In this document: piece after piece, positions 1-8,151 of the stretch
How positions within the stretch are numbered: position 1 is the first letter of the stretch
How the letters are laid out: each line of letters starts with the position of its first letter
Assembly: GCA_020846745.1 (NCBI GenBank)
Contig: JADLDI010000074.1
Location: 27,061-91,060, forward strand
DNA: 64,000 nt
From: Bryobacterales bacterium
GTDB lineage: Bacteria; Acidobacteriota; Terriglobia; Bryobacterales; Bryobacteraceae
Direction: 5' to 3'
Position numbers and translations under genes: made by a program
Notes under the pieces: model-generated
What the model saw: only the letters and a program-made list of their open reading frames with translations
The model's database searches: none
What the model was told of the DNA's origin: nothing

Positions 1-75
1 TCAGGGTAGAGCCTGATTTAACAGATCTCGGGATCCGAATACGATGGTTCAGGCGATCACGTGGAGGTGTCCCTT

Positions 76-276
76 ATGAAACGGATAGAGAGAATGTTGT
101 GGCTCGCGAAGATCTGGAAAGACCGGCGCGGACAGGACCTGATTGAATATGCACTGATGGCGGGGTTTGTCGCGGTGGCGGCAGGCGCGATCATGCCGGA
201 CGTAGCGGCGAGTATCACGACGATATTCAACCGGGTATCGCAGCAGATGTCGGCGGCAGCGGCGCAGGGGTCGTAG
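76..276 (+). CDS. Flp-type (type IVb) pilin
   Basis: A short pilin subunit of 66 residues, expected to be processed by a prepilin peptidase and assembled into a thin Flp/Tad-like pilus. The sequence shows a basic leader, then the GQDLIEYALMAGFVAVAAGA stretch: the glycine, the glutamate at +5 and the EYAL hydrophobic segment typical of Flp/Fap pilins. The ATG at 76 was chosen because GGAGG at 63-67 lies 8 bases upstream; a GTG at 61 would be the only longer start. No tad genes are nearby, so the assembly machinery must be outside the window or absent. Its stop is 4 bases from the convergent next gene. Confidence 0.85.
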   Translation: MKRIERMLWLAKIWKDRRGQDLIEYALMAGFVAVAAGAIMPDVAASITTIFNRVSQQMSAAAAQGS

Positions 277-280
277 AGGA

Positions 281-1267
281 TTACTTCTGAGGCGCGGGAT
301 CGAAGAGCACGTACCGCACTTCGACTGTTTCGGCTCGATCGCGCATGAGAATCTTGTTGTGTTCGGCGCCATATACGCCGGCAAAAGTCTCGGGGATCGG
401 GCTTATCCGCACCCACTGTGTTTTGGCTTTGTCGAGCGCATACAAGCCGCTGGTTGGGCCGCGGTCGAGCCATGCCCAAACGGCGCCATCGGCGGTCATC
501 ACAATGTTGGGAAGGTTTAGGGTTTTCGAGGATTGCAGTTTCGGGTTAGCGATCGGCAGCGGCACCACCCAACGGCCCGCGAGCGCGCCGGCTGAGGTGA
601 ACTCCAGCCATGTTTGAGGTTCGGCGAGATACACACCGATGCGATCACCGACAGCCCCGATCCAGGGACGCCCTGAATCTGCGTTCAATGCGGGGTGCGA
701 CTTGGAAGGGAATTCGCGGCGGGGCATAAATTTTTGCAGCAAGCGTCCGCTTGCGTCGAAGCGCCAGACGATCTCGTCGTTTTGCTCAATATCGCTCGAA
801 TTGACGCCCACCGTCCAGATGCCTCCATCGGGAGCGACACACAATCGTTGGGCTAAGAAGGGGTTAGTCCGCACGATGCGGGTCACGCCGGACCGATCGG
901 CCCACAGTAGAAAGGTGGCAGGCACGCCCTGAGAACTCCAAGCGACGCCTGAGGCGACGATACGCGGAGAGGGGTCTACGATGTCCACATCATAGATACG
1001 CGCCCGTTCGATATCGGGGGCGGTGACTCTGATGGCCAACGCCGTCCGCCCGTCCGGAGCATACACCTTGACATGAGGGTTTGAAGGCGTTTGGCCAGCC
1101 TCGGGATCGACAGCGGTCAGCCAGCCGTGCTTCCACTCCGGGATGTTCTTCAGGTTTCTGAGTTCCTGGTCGGGCATCGTGCGAACAACCGGCGGTGCGG
1201 CAGGCGTTTGACTGAACAGGGCCATCAGAGGAGTCAGGAAAATCGTGAGACGCAGTGTATTCGTCAT
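281..1267 (-). CDS. Secreted hypothetical protein, probable beta-propeller
   Basis: A 328-residue protein with a Sec-type leader (TLRLTIFLTPLMALFSQ). The body has recurring segments that resemble NHL/propeller blades, such as LCVAPDGGIWTVG and IVMTADGAVWAWLD, so a periplasmic beta-propeller is likely. No catalytic motif is visible and no function can be assigned. ATG at 1267 was chosen over the longer start at 1297 because an AAGGAGCG ribosome-binding site sits just upstream. It is convergent with the Flp pilin. A sensor or binding role is speculation. Confidence 0.75.
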   Translation of the reverse strand: MTNTLRLTIFLTPLMALFSQTPAAPPVVRTMPDQELRNLKNIPEWKHGWLTAVDPEAGQTPSNPHVKVYAPDGRTALAIRVTAPDIERARIYDVDIVDPSPRIVASGVAWSSQGVPATFLLWADRSGVTRIVRTNPFLAQRLCVAPDGGIWTVGVNSSDIEQNDEIVWRFDASGRLLQKFMPRREFPSKSHPALNADSGRPWIGAVGDRIGVYLAEPQTWLEFTSAGALAGRWVVPLPIANPKLQSSKTLNLPNIVMTADGAVWAWLDRGPTSGLYALDKAKTQWVRISPIPETFAGVYGAEHNKILMRDRAETVEVRYVLFDPAPQK

Positions 1268-1695
1268 GTTCGCTCCTTTGTTACAGCCTATATACAATTT
1301 GGGTTATGTTCGTTCTGGTCGCTCCTAGCGCAACCGCATTCGCCACAGGAGTAATCCTTTGTAAACGCTCGCCGGTTAGGGACAAGGGAGAACGCCTGCT
1401 GCTGTCAGCGAGATCGCAATCGCCACAATAACAGAACACTTACACGATACGACGTCCGACTTGAAGGATTCGTTTATATAGGCGGTATTTCTATTTGGGC
1501 CACCGTCGAGCGCTTTTACTGACCGGTTACTGGATTGGTGGAACGGATAGGGGGATTGGGCTCCGGGGGGCTGGGTGCGCCGGCCGGGTCGCTGACGCTC
1601 CCGCGTGGGCGGCAGCGGGTGACATCGATCGTGGTGGTGTATCTGGGTGGGTTGACCACGAGCGCACGCACTCGTATTTCCGGGGGCGTACACTC
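1268..1695. other. 428-bp gap between divergent genes, no gene seen
   Basis: This gap separates the divergently transcribed secreted protein and the broken methyltransferase. Reading frames here lack a plausible start with a ribosome-binding site. It holds one copy of a GC-rich 30-bp repeat at 1575-1604, whose partner is at 2331-2360, and AT-richer stretches near 1285-1305 and 1465-1490 that could hold promoters. No terminator or RNA gene was recognised. Confidence 0.5.
1575..1604 (+). repeat. 30-bp dispersed repeat, copy 1 of 2
   Basis: The core CGGCCGGGTCGCTGACGCTC matches 2331-2360 at 25 of 30 positions in the same orientation. The two copies flank the frameshifted methyltransferase. Nothing marks it as coding. 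Confidence 0.55.
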
Positions 1696-2302
1696 ATGGT
1701 CATGCGGATAGCAATCGTGTGCTTCGCGGCAGTTGCGCTTGCGGCGGGACCTCTCAGCGAGGAGGCCATTCTGGCTCACCTGGACCGCATGATGTCCACA
1801 CCGGGACGCAAATATCGAAAAAGCCGAAGGGGCCTACATGCGTGATCTGGTGCGGAAGGCGAACACGAAACGAGCGGTGGAGGTGGGAACGTCAACCGGA
1901 TATTCGGGCATCTGGATCGCGCTGGGTTTGAAGGAGACGGGGGGCCGGTTGGTGACGCTCGAGATCGACAAAGGGCGGCACGACGTGGCCGTGGCGAACT
2001 TCAAGGCCGTGGGCGTAGATGGGTTAATCGACGCCAGGTTAGGCGATGCGCTGGCGGAGATACCGAAGGTGGCGGGTCCGCTGGACTTTGCGTTTATCGA
2101 CGCGGCGAAGGACCAGTATTTGAAATATTACGAGTTGATCTTACCGAAGATGCGCAAGGGCGGAGCGATTGTGGCACACAACGTAAAGTCGCACCCCGAA
2201 CCCATGCGTGATTTTCTGACGAGGATTAGGACCGATCCGAAGGTGAGAACGGAGATTGTTACGCCGGGACAGCAGGGCTTCTCGGTGAGTTGGGTGAAGT
2301 AG
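1696..2302 (+). pseudogene. Class I SAM O-methyltransferase, frameshifted
   Basis: Member of the small class I SAM methyltransferases related to catechol/caffeoyl-CoA O-methyltransferases. The SAM-binding segment VEVGTSTGYSGIWIA and the acidic AFIDAAKDQYLKYYE region are intact. The 5' part (leader MRIAIVCFAAVALAAG, then EEAILAHLDRMMSTP) is in one frame and everything from DANIEKAEGAYMRDL onward is in another. Removing one G from the GGG at 1803-1805 joins them, giving about 200 residues. Without repair, the second frame can start only at the internal ATG at 1838, leaving 154 residues with an intact core but no leader. The start at 1696 or 1702 lacks a clear ribosome-binding site. Sequencing error, programmed slippage and real decay are all possible. 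Confidence 0.75.
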
Positions 2303-2330
2303 GGCAGGATGCGAACCGGTTCGCGTTCGC

Positions 2331-2360
2331 GTGGGCCGGCCGAGCCGCTGATGGTCCCGC
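2331..2360 (+). repeat. 30-bp dispersed repeat, copy 2 of 2
   Basis: The core GGCCGGCCGAGCCGCTGATG matches copy 1 at 1575-1604 (25 of 30 identical over the full unit). It lies about 30 bases after the methyltransferase stop. Confidence 0.55.
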
Positions 2361-2440
2361 TGTGAGTGGGAATGGTGGGTGACAAGGTATGGTGGCGGCG
2401 GTAGTGCTTGGGGGCCGTAGGGTGCAGCTAGTGCGAAGAA

Positions 2441-2486
2441 GGCCGACCGGGAGGTCGGGCCGCGAACGAAGACGTTCGCCCCACAC
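2441..2486 (+). repeat. Double-hairpin dispersed repeat, copy A
   Basis: Two adjacent perfect stem-loops: CCGACC-ggga-GGTCGG at 2443-2458 and CGAACG-aaga-CGTTCG at 2463-2478, followed by CCCCACAC. Near-copies lie at 10150-10194 (inverted) and 25857-25902. All three sit in gaps between convergent genes, here the methyltransferase and the PfkB kinase, so a bidirectional terminator or REP-like role is possible. Confidence 0.75.
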
Positions 2487-2540
2487 GATCGATTTGGCGC
2501 GCCAGTCAATCGTTTTGTGGCTAGCCTTGCACTTTTGTGG

Positions 2541-3485
2541 CTAGCGTTGGCGCGCCATCCAATCGAGCACCTCGTCCCAGGGACGCACACCACGCACGGC
2601 GCCTAGTGTTTGTACTGCCAGGGCTCCGACGGCGCAGGCCACTCTTGCCGCTTCGGGATAACTCAGTCCGCGATGCAGGCCAGCCATAAACGCGGCCGCG
2701 AAACAATCGCCTGCGCCCGTTGTGTCCACCACGTTGACGGTGAATGCGGGGACGTCATAACGGTCGTTGTTATGGAACAGGACCACTCCCCGTCCGCCTA
2801 ACTTCAACGCAATATCGGTGGCGCCATGCCCGCGGAGCACGTTCGCGATCTCCGACGGTCCGCGCGAACCGGTGAGCATGAAAGCCTCGTCTTCATTCAC
2901 GAACAGCAGGTCTGTATAGGGCAGGCATGGACCCAGCACTTCGATCCAGCGGCCGTCCGCCGCCCATCCGGTGTCGACGGAAACGGTGAGTCCGGCGGCG
3001 CGTGCGCGCTTCATCGGCTGAGCCGGATTCTTGCGCAGATTCGGTAGGGAATAGAGGTTCGCCTGATGATAGTGCGACCGGCCTTGGCACAATTCAGGGG
3101 TGAAGTCGGTAGGGGTTTCAAAGGCCTCCAGGCTTGCGCCAATCCGCTGGAAAAACAGGCGGTCGCCTTTGGAGTTGGTGACGCAAATGGTAGTGGTAGT
3201 CGGCTCGTTGGACCGCCCGACGTGGGATACATCGACTCCGGCGCCGGTCAGCTTGCGCAGAATGCCATCTCCGCGCTCATCGCGGCCGACGAGGCCGAGC
3301 AGCCGCACCGGAAGTCCCAGAGTCGCCATAGCAAAGCTGGTATTGCTCCCGTTGCCGCCCATGTCTTCGACGTATTCGTCGACCCAGGTGTTGGTGCCCC
3401 ACCGGAATTCGTCGACTGGGCGGACCAGGATATCGTGTGAGATGTTGCCGGCGCACAATACGCCCGCAACGCGGTCAACTGGCAT
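2541..3485 (-). CDS. PfkB-family carbohydrate kinase
   Basis: A 314-residue cytoplasmic ATP-dependent sugar or nucleoside kinase of the ribokinase/PfkB fold. GGNGSNT near residue 43 is the N-terminal sugar-binding signature. DTTGAGDCFAAAF near residues 254-266 is the second signature, with the likely catalytic base Asp at about 260 and the anion hole in GAGD. Length is normal for the family. The exact substrate (ribose, fructose, 2-keto-3-deoxygluconate, adenosine) cannot be told from the sequence; the nearby sugar-acid genes make a ketodeoxy sugar plausible but this is inference. ATG at 3485 leads directly into the first strand. Confidence 0.9.
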   Translation of the reverse strand: MPVDRVAGVLCAGNISHDILVRPVDEFRWGTNTWVDEYVEDMGGNGSNTSFAMATLGLPVRLLGLVGRDERGDGILRKLTGAGVDVSHVGRSNEPTTTTICVTNSKGDRLFFQRIGASLEAFETPTDFTPELCQGRSHYHQANLYSLPNLRKNPAQPMKRARAAGLTVSVDTGWAADGRWIEVLGPCLPYTDLLFVNEDEAFMLTGSRGPSEIANVLRGHGATDIALKLGGRGVVLFHNNDRYDVPAFTVNVVDTTGAGDCFAAAFMAGLHRGLSYPEAARVACAVGALAVQTLGAVRGVRPWDEVLDWMARQR

Positions 3486-3503
3486 CAGAAAGAGTCTAGC
3501 GGG

Positions 3504-4265
3504 TTAGCGGCGAGCGCGCCGCTTCCAGGCGAGCACGGCGAGTCCGGCGGCCAGCAGCGCGTAAGTCGAGGGTTCGGGGATGGGGTCGACAAAGCTGTCG
3601 AAAGTGGCGCGCAGCCCCGTCTCGCGATACCCGTTCCGCACATAAAACGTGAGCGAGTTATCTTCCGGCAGAAACCCGCTATCGATATACGCCCGGTAAC
3701 CTGCCGGTTCGAAGTATTGATAAGCTTCAGTGCCGGTATCGACACAGTTGCCGTTTAGTTCAATCCCACAGCCGGGACGCAGCATTCCGTCAGCCAGCCA
3801 AACGATTTCCATCCATGCCGATTCAGGGGCAAACCCATGAAGGTTGAATGTCAGGTGGAACTCGAAAGTCCCCACACCGAAATCCATCGGGCCGCCAGGA
3901 TCGGGTGGAAGGTAACGCACGGTATCGGCATACTCGGGGCCGTCGGGCGAATCGGCGGCTCGAACTGACGGAGTGATCCAGACCGAATCGTCGGAATCTC
4001 GAAGTGGTCCCGTGTACCAGGAGGGGTAAACCGGAGCGAAGGTACCTGCGTTTGGCTGCACGAGCGCCGCGTCGGTGGGGACCGTGGCTGCCTGGCCGAG
4101 GTACTGGTCTCCGGGCAAACAGTTATTTGCGCCGAGCGGGCAGTTACCAAACCAAACCGTCCAACCTGTGGGTCCGGTGTTGTACAACCCTGCAATCGGG
4201 CTGGCGAGTGCAGCAGTACTTGCGAGTAGCAGCAGCGCAACTACTGTCTTAATTTCCCTCAACAT
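3504..4265 (-). CDS. PEP-CTERM sorting domain protein
   Basis: A 253-residue exported protein with an N-terminal signal peptide (VVALLLLASTAALASP) and a C-terminal sorting tail: IPEPSTYALLAAG, a hydrophobic stretch, then the basic end KRRARR. PEP-CTERM proteins are recognised by exosortase and are linked to extracellular polysaccharide. The middle part is rich in Gly, Pro and aromatic residues and has paired cysteines (NCPLGANNC; CGIELNGNC); no enzyme motif is seen. ATG at 4265 was preferred because AAGGAGGAG lies immediately upstream, while the longer start at 4316 lacks this. No exosortase gene is in the window. Confidence 0.88.
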   Translation of the reverse strand: MLREIKTVVALLLLASTAALASPIAGLYNTGPTGWTVWFGNCPLGANNCLPGDQYLGQAATVPTDAALVQPNAGTFAPVYPSWYTGPLRDSDDSVWITPSVRAADSPDGPEYADTVRYLPPDPGGPMDFGVGTFEFHLTFNLHGFAPESAWMEIVWLADGMLRPGCGIELNGNCVDTGTEAYQYFEPAGYRAYIDSGFLPEDNSLTFYVRNGYRETGLRATFDSFVDPIPEPSTYALLAAGLAVLAWKRRARR

Positions 4266-4518
4266 AACTCCTCCTTCCCAAACGAACCTCCCGCTGCGTC
4301 TGGTACCGGACGACAACTAGATCTATTACGACTATCTTCAGCGAACCAGTTGGCGAAGTCAAACGATACCTTGGTAGTAGCCTTCTGGAAAGTAGTACTG
4401 GCCAAACGATTTATCTCTCTCCTCAAATGGGTGATAGTGGCCGAGTATTTGACGCTCGCGGTAGGTTATCGAACGATGAAGAGCCTCAAGGGGGATCCAA
4501 ACAGGCTAATCTGTACGA

Positions 4519-5232
4519 ATGCTCACCAGCACGGGGCTTAATGTCATTCGGGCGCCCATCACATTGATCACCGGCGCGAAGGGCGGACTCGGCACGGCCG
4601 TTACGAACGCGTTCCTCGCGGCTGGTCACACCGTCGCCGGAGTTTCCCGCTCTATTCAGGCCGCCGACTTCCCCCATCCAAACTTTGTTCCGCTTCCGGC
4701 CGAACTCTCCACCGCGACCGAGGCCCAGCACGCCGTGGACTCCGTCCGCGAACGGTTCGGCCGCCTGGACAACCTGATTCACCTGGTAGGCACCTGGGCG
4801 GGCGGCAAACCTGTGGCGGAGACGCCGGACGAAATGCTGCAGTCTTTGTGGCAGACCAACGTCATTTCCACCTTCCAGATTCTACGCGCGGCTATCCCCG
4901 CGCTGCGTGCTTCGGGCCATGGCCGAATCGTTGCCGCGGGGAGCCGCTCGGCCGTTGACCCTACTCCGGGCAGCGGCGCTTACAATGCGGCCAAGTCCGC
5001 GATGGTGGCGCTTGTCAAAACGGTCGCCCTCGAAGAGGCGCAGCACGGGATTACCGCCAATGTCGTCCTTCCGGGCACGATGGACACGCCAGCGAACCGC
5101 AAGGCGATGCCGAATGCCGATTTCTCCCGCTGGGCGCCCACCGAATCTGTCGCCAGCCTGATCTTGTGGCTGACCTCCGAAGCCGCTCGGTCAGTCAACG
5201 GCGCGGCACTCCCAATCTACGGTCGCGATTGA
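4519..5232 (+). CDS. SDR-family NAD(P)-dependent oxidoreductase
   Basis: A 237-residue short-chain dehydrogenase/reductase with a Rossmann fold. The cofactor loop TGAKGGLG lies near residue 18, the NNAG-equivalent region reads HLVGTWAGG, the catalytic serine is in AAGSRSA, and the active-site pair is YNAAK. The tail NGAALPIYGRD is typical of classical SDRs. The substrate is unknown. It is followed after 40 bases by the AlaC-like aminotransferase in the same direction. About 200 bases upstream (4317-4518) hold no recognised gene. Confidence 0.88.
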   Translation: MLTSTGLNVIRAPITLITGAKGGLGTAVTNAFLAAGHTVAGVSRSIQAADFPHPNFVPLPAELSTATEAQHAVDSVRERFGRLDNLIHLVGTWAGGKPVAETPDEMLQSLWQTNVISTFQILRAAIPALRASGHGRIVAAGSRSAVDPTPGSGAYNAAKSAMVALVKTVALEEAQHGITANVVLPGTMDTPANRKAMPNADFSRWAPTESVASLILWLTSEAARSVNGAALPIYGRD

Positions 5233-5272
5233 GCTTACGCTTCGTCGCGGCGGCCTGCCCGACTACAATGGA

Positions 5273-6469
5273 ATGAGCATGTCGCTACCTACTGAGGAGT
5301 TTTACCGCATCCAAAAGTTGCCCCCGTATGTCTTCGCCGTTGTCAACGAGATGAAGGCAAAACTCCGCGCAGCACAGTACGACGTGATCGATTTCGGCAT
5401 GGGGAATCCCGACGGCGCCACTCCGCGCCCGATCATCAACAAGATGATCGAAGCGTCGCGCGACAAGCGGAACCATCGGTATTCGATGTCGCGCGGGTTG
5501 CCGAATCTTCGGCTGGAGATCACGAAGCGGTACAAGAAGCTGTACGACGTCGACCTGGACCCCGAGACCGAGGCCATCGCCACCATCGGCGCGAAAGACG
5601 CGCTGGCCCACCTTCTGTTCGCTGTGATCGGACCAGGCGATGCTGTCGTTTCCCCCAATCCGGCCTACCCGATCCACCAGTACGGCGTCATCATGGCCGA
5701 AGGCCACGCCTGCACGATCCCGATGCCGACGCCCGAGGAATTTCTGAACCGGGTTTACGATCTGTACAAACGCAGCGACCGGAAACCCAAGATGATCCTC
5801 ATCTCGTTTCCGCACAATCCCACCACCACCTGCGTCGACCTCGATTTCATGAAGGCCATCGTGGAGCTGGCCCGCCGGCACGGCACCATGGTCGTCCACG
5901 ATTTCGCTTATGCCGACATTGCCTTCGATGGGTACAAACCTCCATCGATCCTTCAGGTGGAAGGCGCGAAGGAAGTAGCCGTCGAGATCTTTTCGATGTC
6001 TAAGTCATACAACATGGCCGGCTGGCGAATGGGTTTCTGCCTGGGCAATCCGAAGATGATTAAGGCGCTGGCGCGGATTAAGAGCTATCTCGATTACGGC
6101 ATCTTTCAGCCGCTGCAGATTGCAGGCATTATCGGCTTGCGCGAATGCGAAGACGAAGTGCATAAGATTTGCCACGTGTATCAGAAGCGTCGCGATGTGC
6201 TGGCGGACGGCCTGAACCGCGCGGGTTGGCCCGTTACGAAACCCAAAGGTTCGATGTTCCTTTGGGCGCAGATTCCCGAGGCATTCCGCGCACTGGGGTC
6301 GCTTGAATTTTCTAAGAAGCTGCTGCAGGAAGCTCTCGTCGCCGTTTCTCCGGGGATCGGATTCGGACCGCATGGCGAAGACCACGTTCGTTTCGCGTTC
6401 ATCGAAAACGAGCATCGTACCCGTCAAGCCATTCGTTCCGTCAAATCGTTCTTACGGACCAAGGCATGA
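5273..6469 (+). CDS. alaC: Class I/II aminotransferase, AlaC-like
   Basis: A fold-type I PLP aminotransferase of 398 residues, close to the AlaC/YfdZ group that makes alanine from pyruvate and glutamate. FGMGNPDGATP near the N-terminus, FPHNPTTTCV in the middle, and SMSKSYNMAGWRMGF with the Schiff-base Lys at about 244 are all present, with the C-terminal Arg in VRFAFIEN binding the carboxylate. Length fits the family. The start at 5273 could also be the in-frame ATG at 5279; neither has a strong ribosome-binding site. Its stop overlaps the next ATG as ATGA. A related branched-chain or LL-diaminopimelate aminotransferase role cannot be excluded. Confidence 0.88.
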   Translation: MSMSLPTEEFYRIQKLPPYVFAVVNEMKAKLRAAQYDVIDFGMGNPDGATPRPIINKMIEASRDKRNHRYSMSRGLPNLRLEITKRYKKLYDVDLDPETEAIATIGAKDALAHLLFAVIGPGDAVVSPNPAYPIHQYGVIMAEGHACTIPMPTPEEFLNRVYDLYKRSDRKPKMILISFPHNPTTTCVDLDFMKAIVELARRHGTMVVHDFAYADIAFDGYKPPSILQVEGAKEVAVEIFSMSKSYNMAGWRMGFCLGNPKMIKALARIKSYLDYGIFQPLQIAGIIGLRECEDEVHKICHVYQKRRDVLADGLNRAGWPVTKPKGSMFLWAQIPEAFRALGSLEFSKKLLQEALVAVSPGIGFGPHGEDHVRFAFIENEHRTRQAIRSVKSFLRTKA

Positions 6470-7005
6470 AATTCATCCTTTTTTTGTTACTGCTCGCGGC
6501 GCCGGCTTTTTCGCAGATCTCGTGGGGCCTGCGTGGCGGAGTGCCCCTGACGGATGCGCTGGAGGATTTCCCGAGCCGCTTCACGTTCAAGAATAAACCG
6601 CAGTATTGGACGCTCGGCCCGACGCTCGAGATCCGGCTGCCTGCACGCCTCGGCATCACTTTCGACGCGTTGTATCAGCGCCTGAGGTTTGAAGGTCCCA
6701 ACAGCGGCCAGATTCAGACGGGCGGCGAGTGGACGTTTCCCGCCATGCTCCGGTACCGCTTCGGCAGCGGCATGTTTCGTCCCTATGTCGCGGGCGGCGG
6801 GTCGTTCAACAAGATCACCGGGTTCACGACACCTCGGTCTTCGGTGACAGGAATCGTTGTTGGCGGCGGCGCGGAAATCAAGCTGCCGCTTCTGCGAATT
6901 TCACCCGAACTACGGTACACCCACAAGATGGACGAGAACATCAGCCTGGAAGGCTTGCGCTCGCGCACGAATCGCGTGATGCTGCTGGTGGGCGTCACTT
7001 TCTAG
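6466..7005 (+). CDS. Outer-membrane beta-barrel protein
   Basis: A 179-residue secreted protein with a Sec signal peptide (FILFLLLLAAPAFSQ). It has alternating amphipathic strands rich in Gly and aromatic residues (SWGLRGGVPLTDA, FRPYVAGGGSFNKI, LRISPELRYTHKM) and ends in the outer-membrane signature LLVGVTF with terminal Phe. This fits an eight-stranded OmpA/OprF-like barrel. It starts inside the stop of the aminotransferase gene (ATGA overlap), so the two are probably co-transcribed, although a shared function is not obvious. Confidence 0.82.
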   Translation: MKFILFLLLLAAPAFSQISWGLRGGVPLTDALEDFPSRFTFKNKPQYWTLGPTLEIRLPARLGITFDALYQRLRFEGPNSGQIQTGGEWTFPAMLRYRFGSGMFRPYVAGGGSFNKITGFTTPRSSVTGIVVGGGAEIKLPLLRISPELRYTHKMDENISLEGLRSRTNRVMLLVGVTF

Positions 7006-7020
7006 CGCCGGTTCCGGCGT

Positions 7021-7203
7021 TTACGGCGGCCAGCCGGAGCCTTCGCCCTGCGCGCTTTCGAGCCCGCCGTCGTCCGCGGAACCGGCGGTCTCCACATAGC
7101 TGACTTCGGCCACCTCGTCGATAGCTCGAATGGCCGCGGCTACCTGCTCCACCTGCTCCGCCGATAGCCCATCTTTCAGCACGACCGATAATCGTTGACT
7201 CAT
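7021..7203 (-). CDS. Small acidic hypothetical protein
   Basis: A 60-residue ORF that starts 6 bases after the kdgD stop in the same direction. The first 40 residues (RLSVVLKDGLSAEQVEQVAA, then AIRAIDEVAEVSYVE) read as a plausible ferredoxin-like beta-alpha-beta unit. The tail is low complexity and acidic. No family is recognised. Support comes from its position at the end of the gudD-kdgD run and its protein-like composition; the ribosome-binding site is weak, so translational coupling would be needed. Confidence 0.45.
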   Translation of the reverse strand: MSQRLSVVLKDGLSAEQVEQVAAAIRAIDEVAEVSYVETAGSADDGGLESAQGEGSGWPP

Positions 7204-7209
7204 TGCCGT

Positions 7210-8118
7210 TTACACCCACTCGCGGAACAGTTCGACGACCTTCTTGACCTCTTCCAACTCGTGATGCGAGATCTCAGTAAGCGGAGGACGCACGGGGCCG
7301 GCCGGCTTGCCGAGCAGCTCCATGGCGCGTTTCATCACCGCTACCTCATAACCTTTCTTATGGTCGCGCAGATGGTAGAGCGGATGGACGTACTTGGCCA
7401 GGAGATTGTTGAGAGTATCGAAGTCGCGCTTCAGGCCCGCTTCGGCCAGCGCAAGAGACAGACGAGGAGCGATGGTCGAGATCGACGACGTAAACGCCTG
7501 CACGCCCACGGCGAAGTAAGCCGCGCAGCAGTCGTCGCCAATGCCGCCGATCCAGGCCAGGCGGTCACCCACCTCGGACATGATGCGCTGATACTTGCGT
7601 ACGTCGCCCTGGCCGTCTTTCCAGAAAGTCAGGTTCGGGATGCGGTCCGCGAGACGCGACACCATCTCTGGGGGAAAAACGGCCCAATCGCGCGAGTAGA
7701 GCGAGACGGGGATGTCGACGCTTTTTGCAATCTCTTCGTAGTAGTGGTACATGCCTTCGCGGGGTGCATGGGTGTAGTAGGGCGGCATGATGAGGAGCGC
7801 CTGCGCGCCGGCCTTCTCCGCGCCCTTGGCCATCGCGACGCCCATGGGCACGTTGTAGCCGACACCCGCTACGACAGGCATTTTGCCGCCGGTCGCATTG
7901 ACATTGACGCGGATGACCTCAATGATTTCTTCCACGCTCATCGAGTAGATCTCGCCCGTGCCGCCGGCGGCAACGATGGCGCAGAACGGGTGCTCAACCA
8001 TCTCCGCCGTGTTGCGTTCCACCGCCGCGTAGTCGACCGAATAGTCGGCTTTGAAGGGAGTGATGGGGAAACCGAAAACGCCGCGCAACCTGGCGGCAAA
8101 CTCGCGATGAGCGTTCAT
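7210..8118 (-). CDS. kdgD: 5-dehydro-4-deoxyglucarate dehydratase
   Basis: A DapA-superfamily TIM-barrel lyase of 302 residues that converts 5-keto-4-deoxyglucarate to 2-oxoglutarate semialdehyde with loss of water and CO2. GGTGE at 52-56 is the substrate carboxylate loop, Tyr141 lies in SLYSRD, and the Schiff-base Lys is Lys167 in FWKDGQGD. The motif set and length match KdgD better than DapA or NanA. The glucarate dehydratase gene lies directly upstream in the same direction (33-base gap) and produces its substrate, which strongly supports the call. Confidence 0.92.
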   Translation of the reverse strand: MNAHREFAARLRGVFGFPITPFKADYSVDYAAVERNTAEMVEHPFCAIVAAGGTGEIYSMSVEEIIEVIRVNVNATGGKMPVVAGVGYNVPMGVAMAKGAEKAGAQALLIMPPYYTHAPREGMYHYYEEIAKSVDIPVSLYSRDWAVFPPEMVSRLADRIPNLTFWKDGQGDVRKYQRIMSEVGDRLAWIGGIGDDCCAAYFAVGVQAFTSSISTIAPRLSLALAEAGLKRDFDTLNNLLAKYVHPLYHLRDHKKGYEVAVMKRAMELLGKPAGPVRPPLTEISHHELEEVKKVVELFREWV

Positions 8119-8151
8119 GTGGTGAGGTTCTCCTTAAGTTGTCGCCAGGTG

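Noticed and set aside
4350..4541. 63-codon frame before the SDR gene
   Set aside because: It starts at TTG with no ribosome-binding site and overlaps the SDR start; no protein-like pattern.
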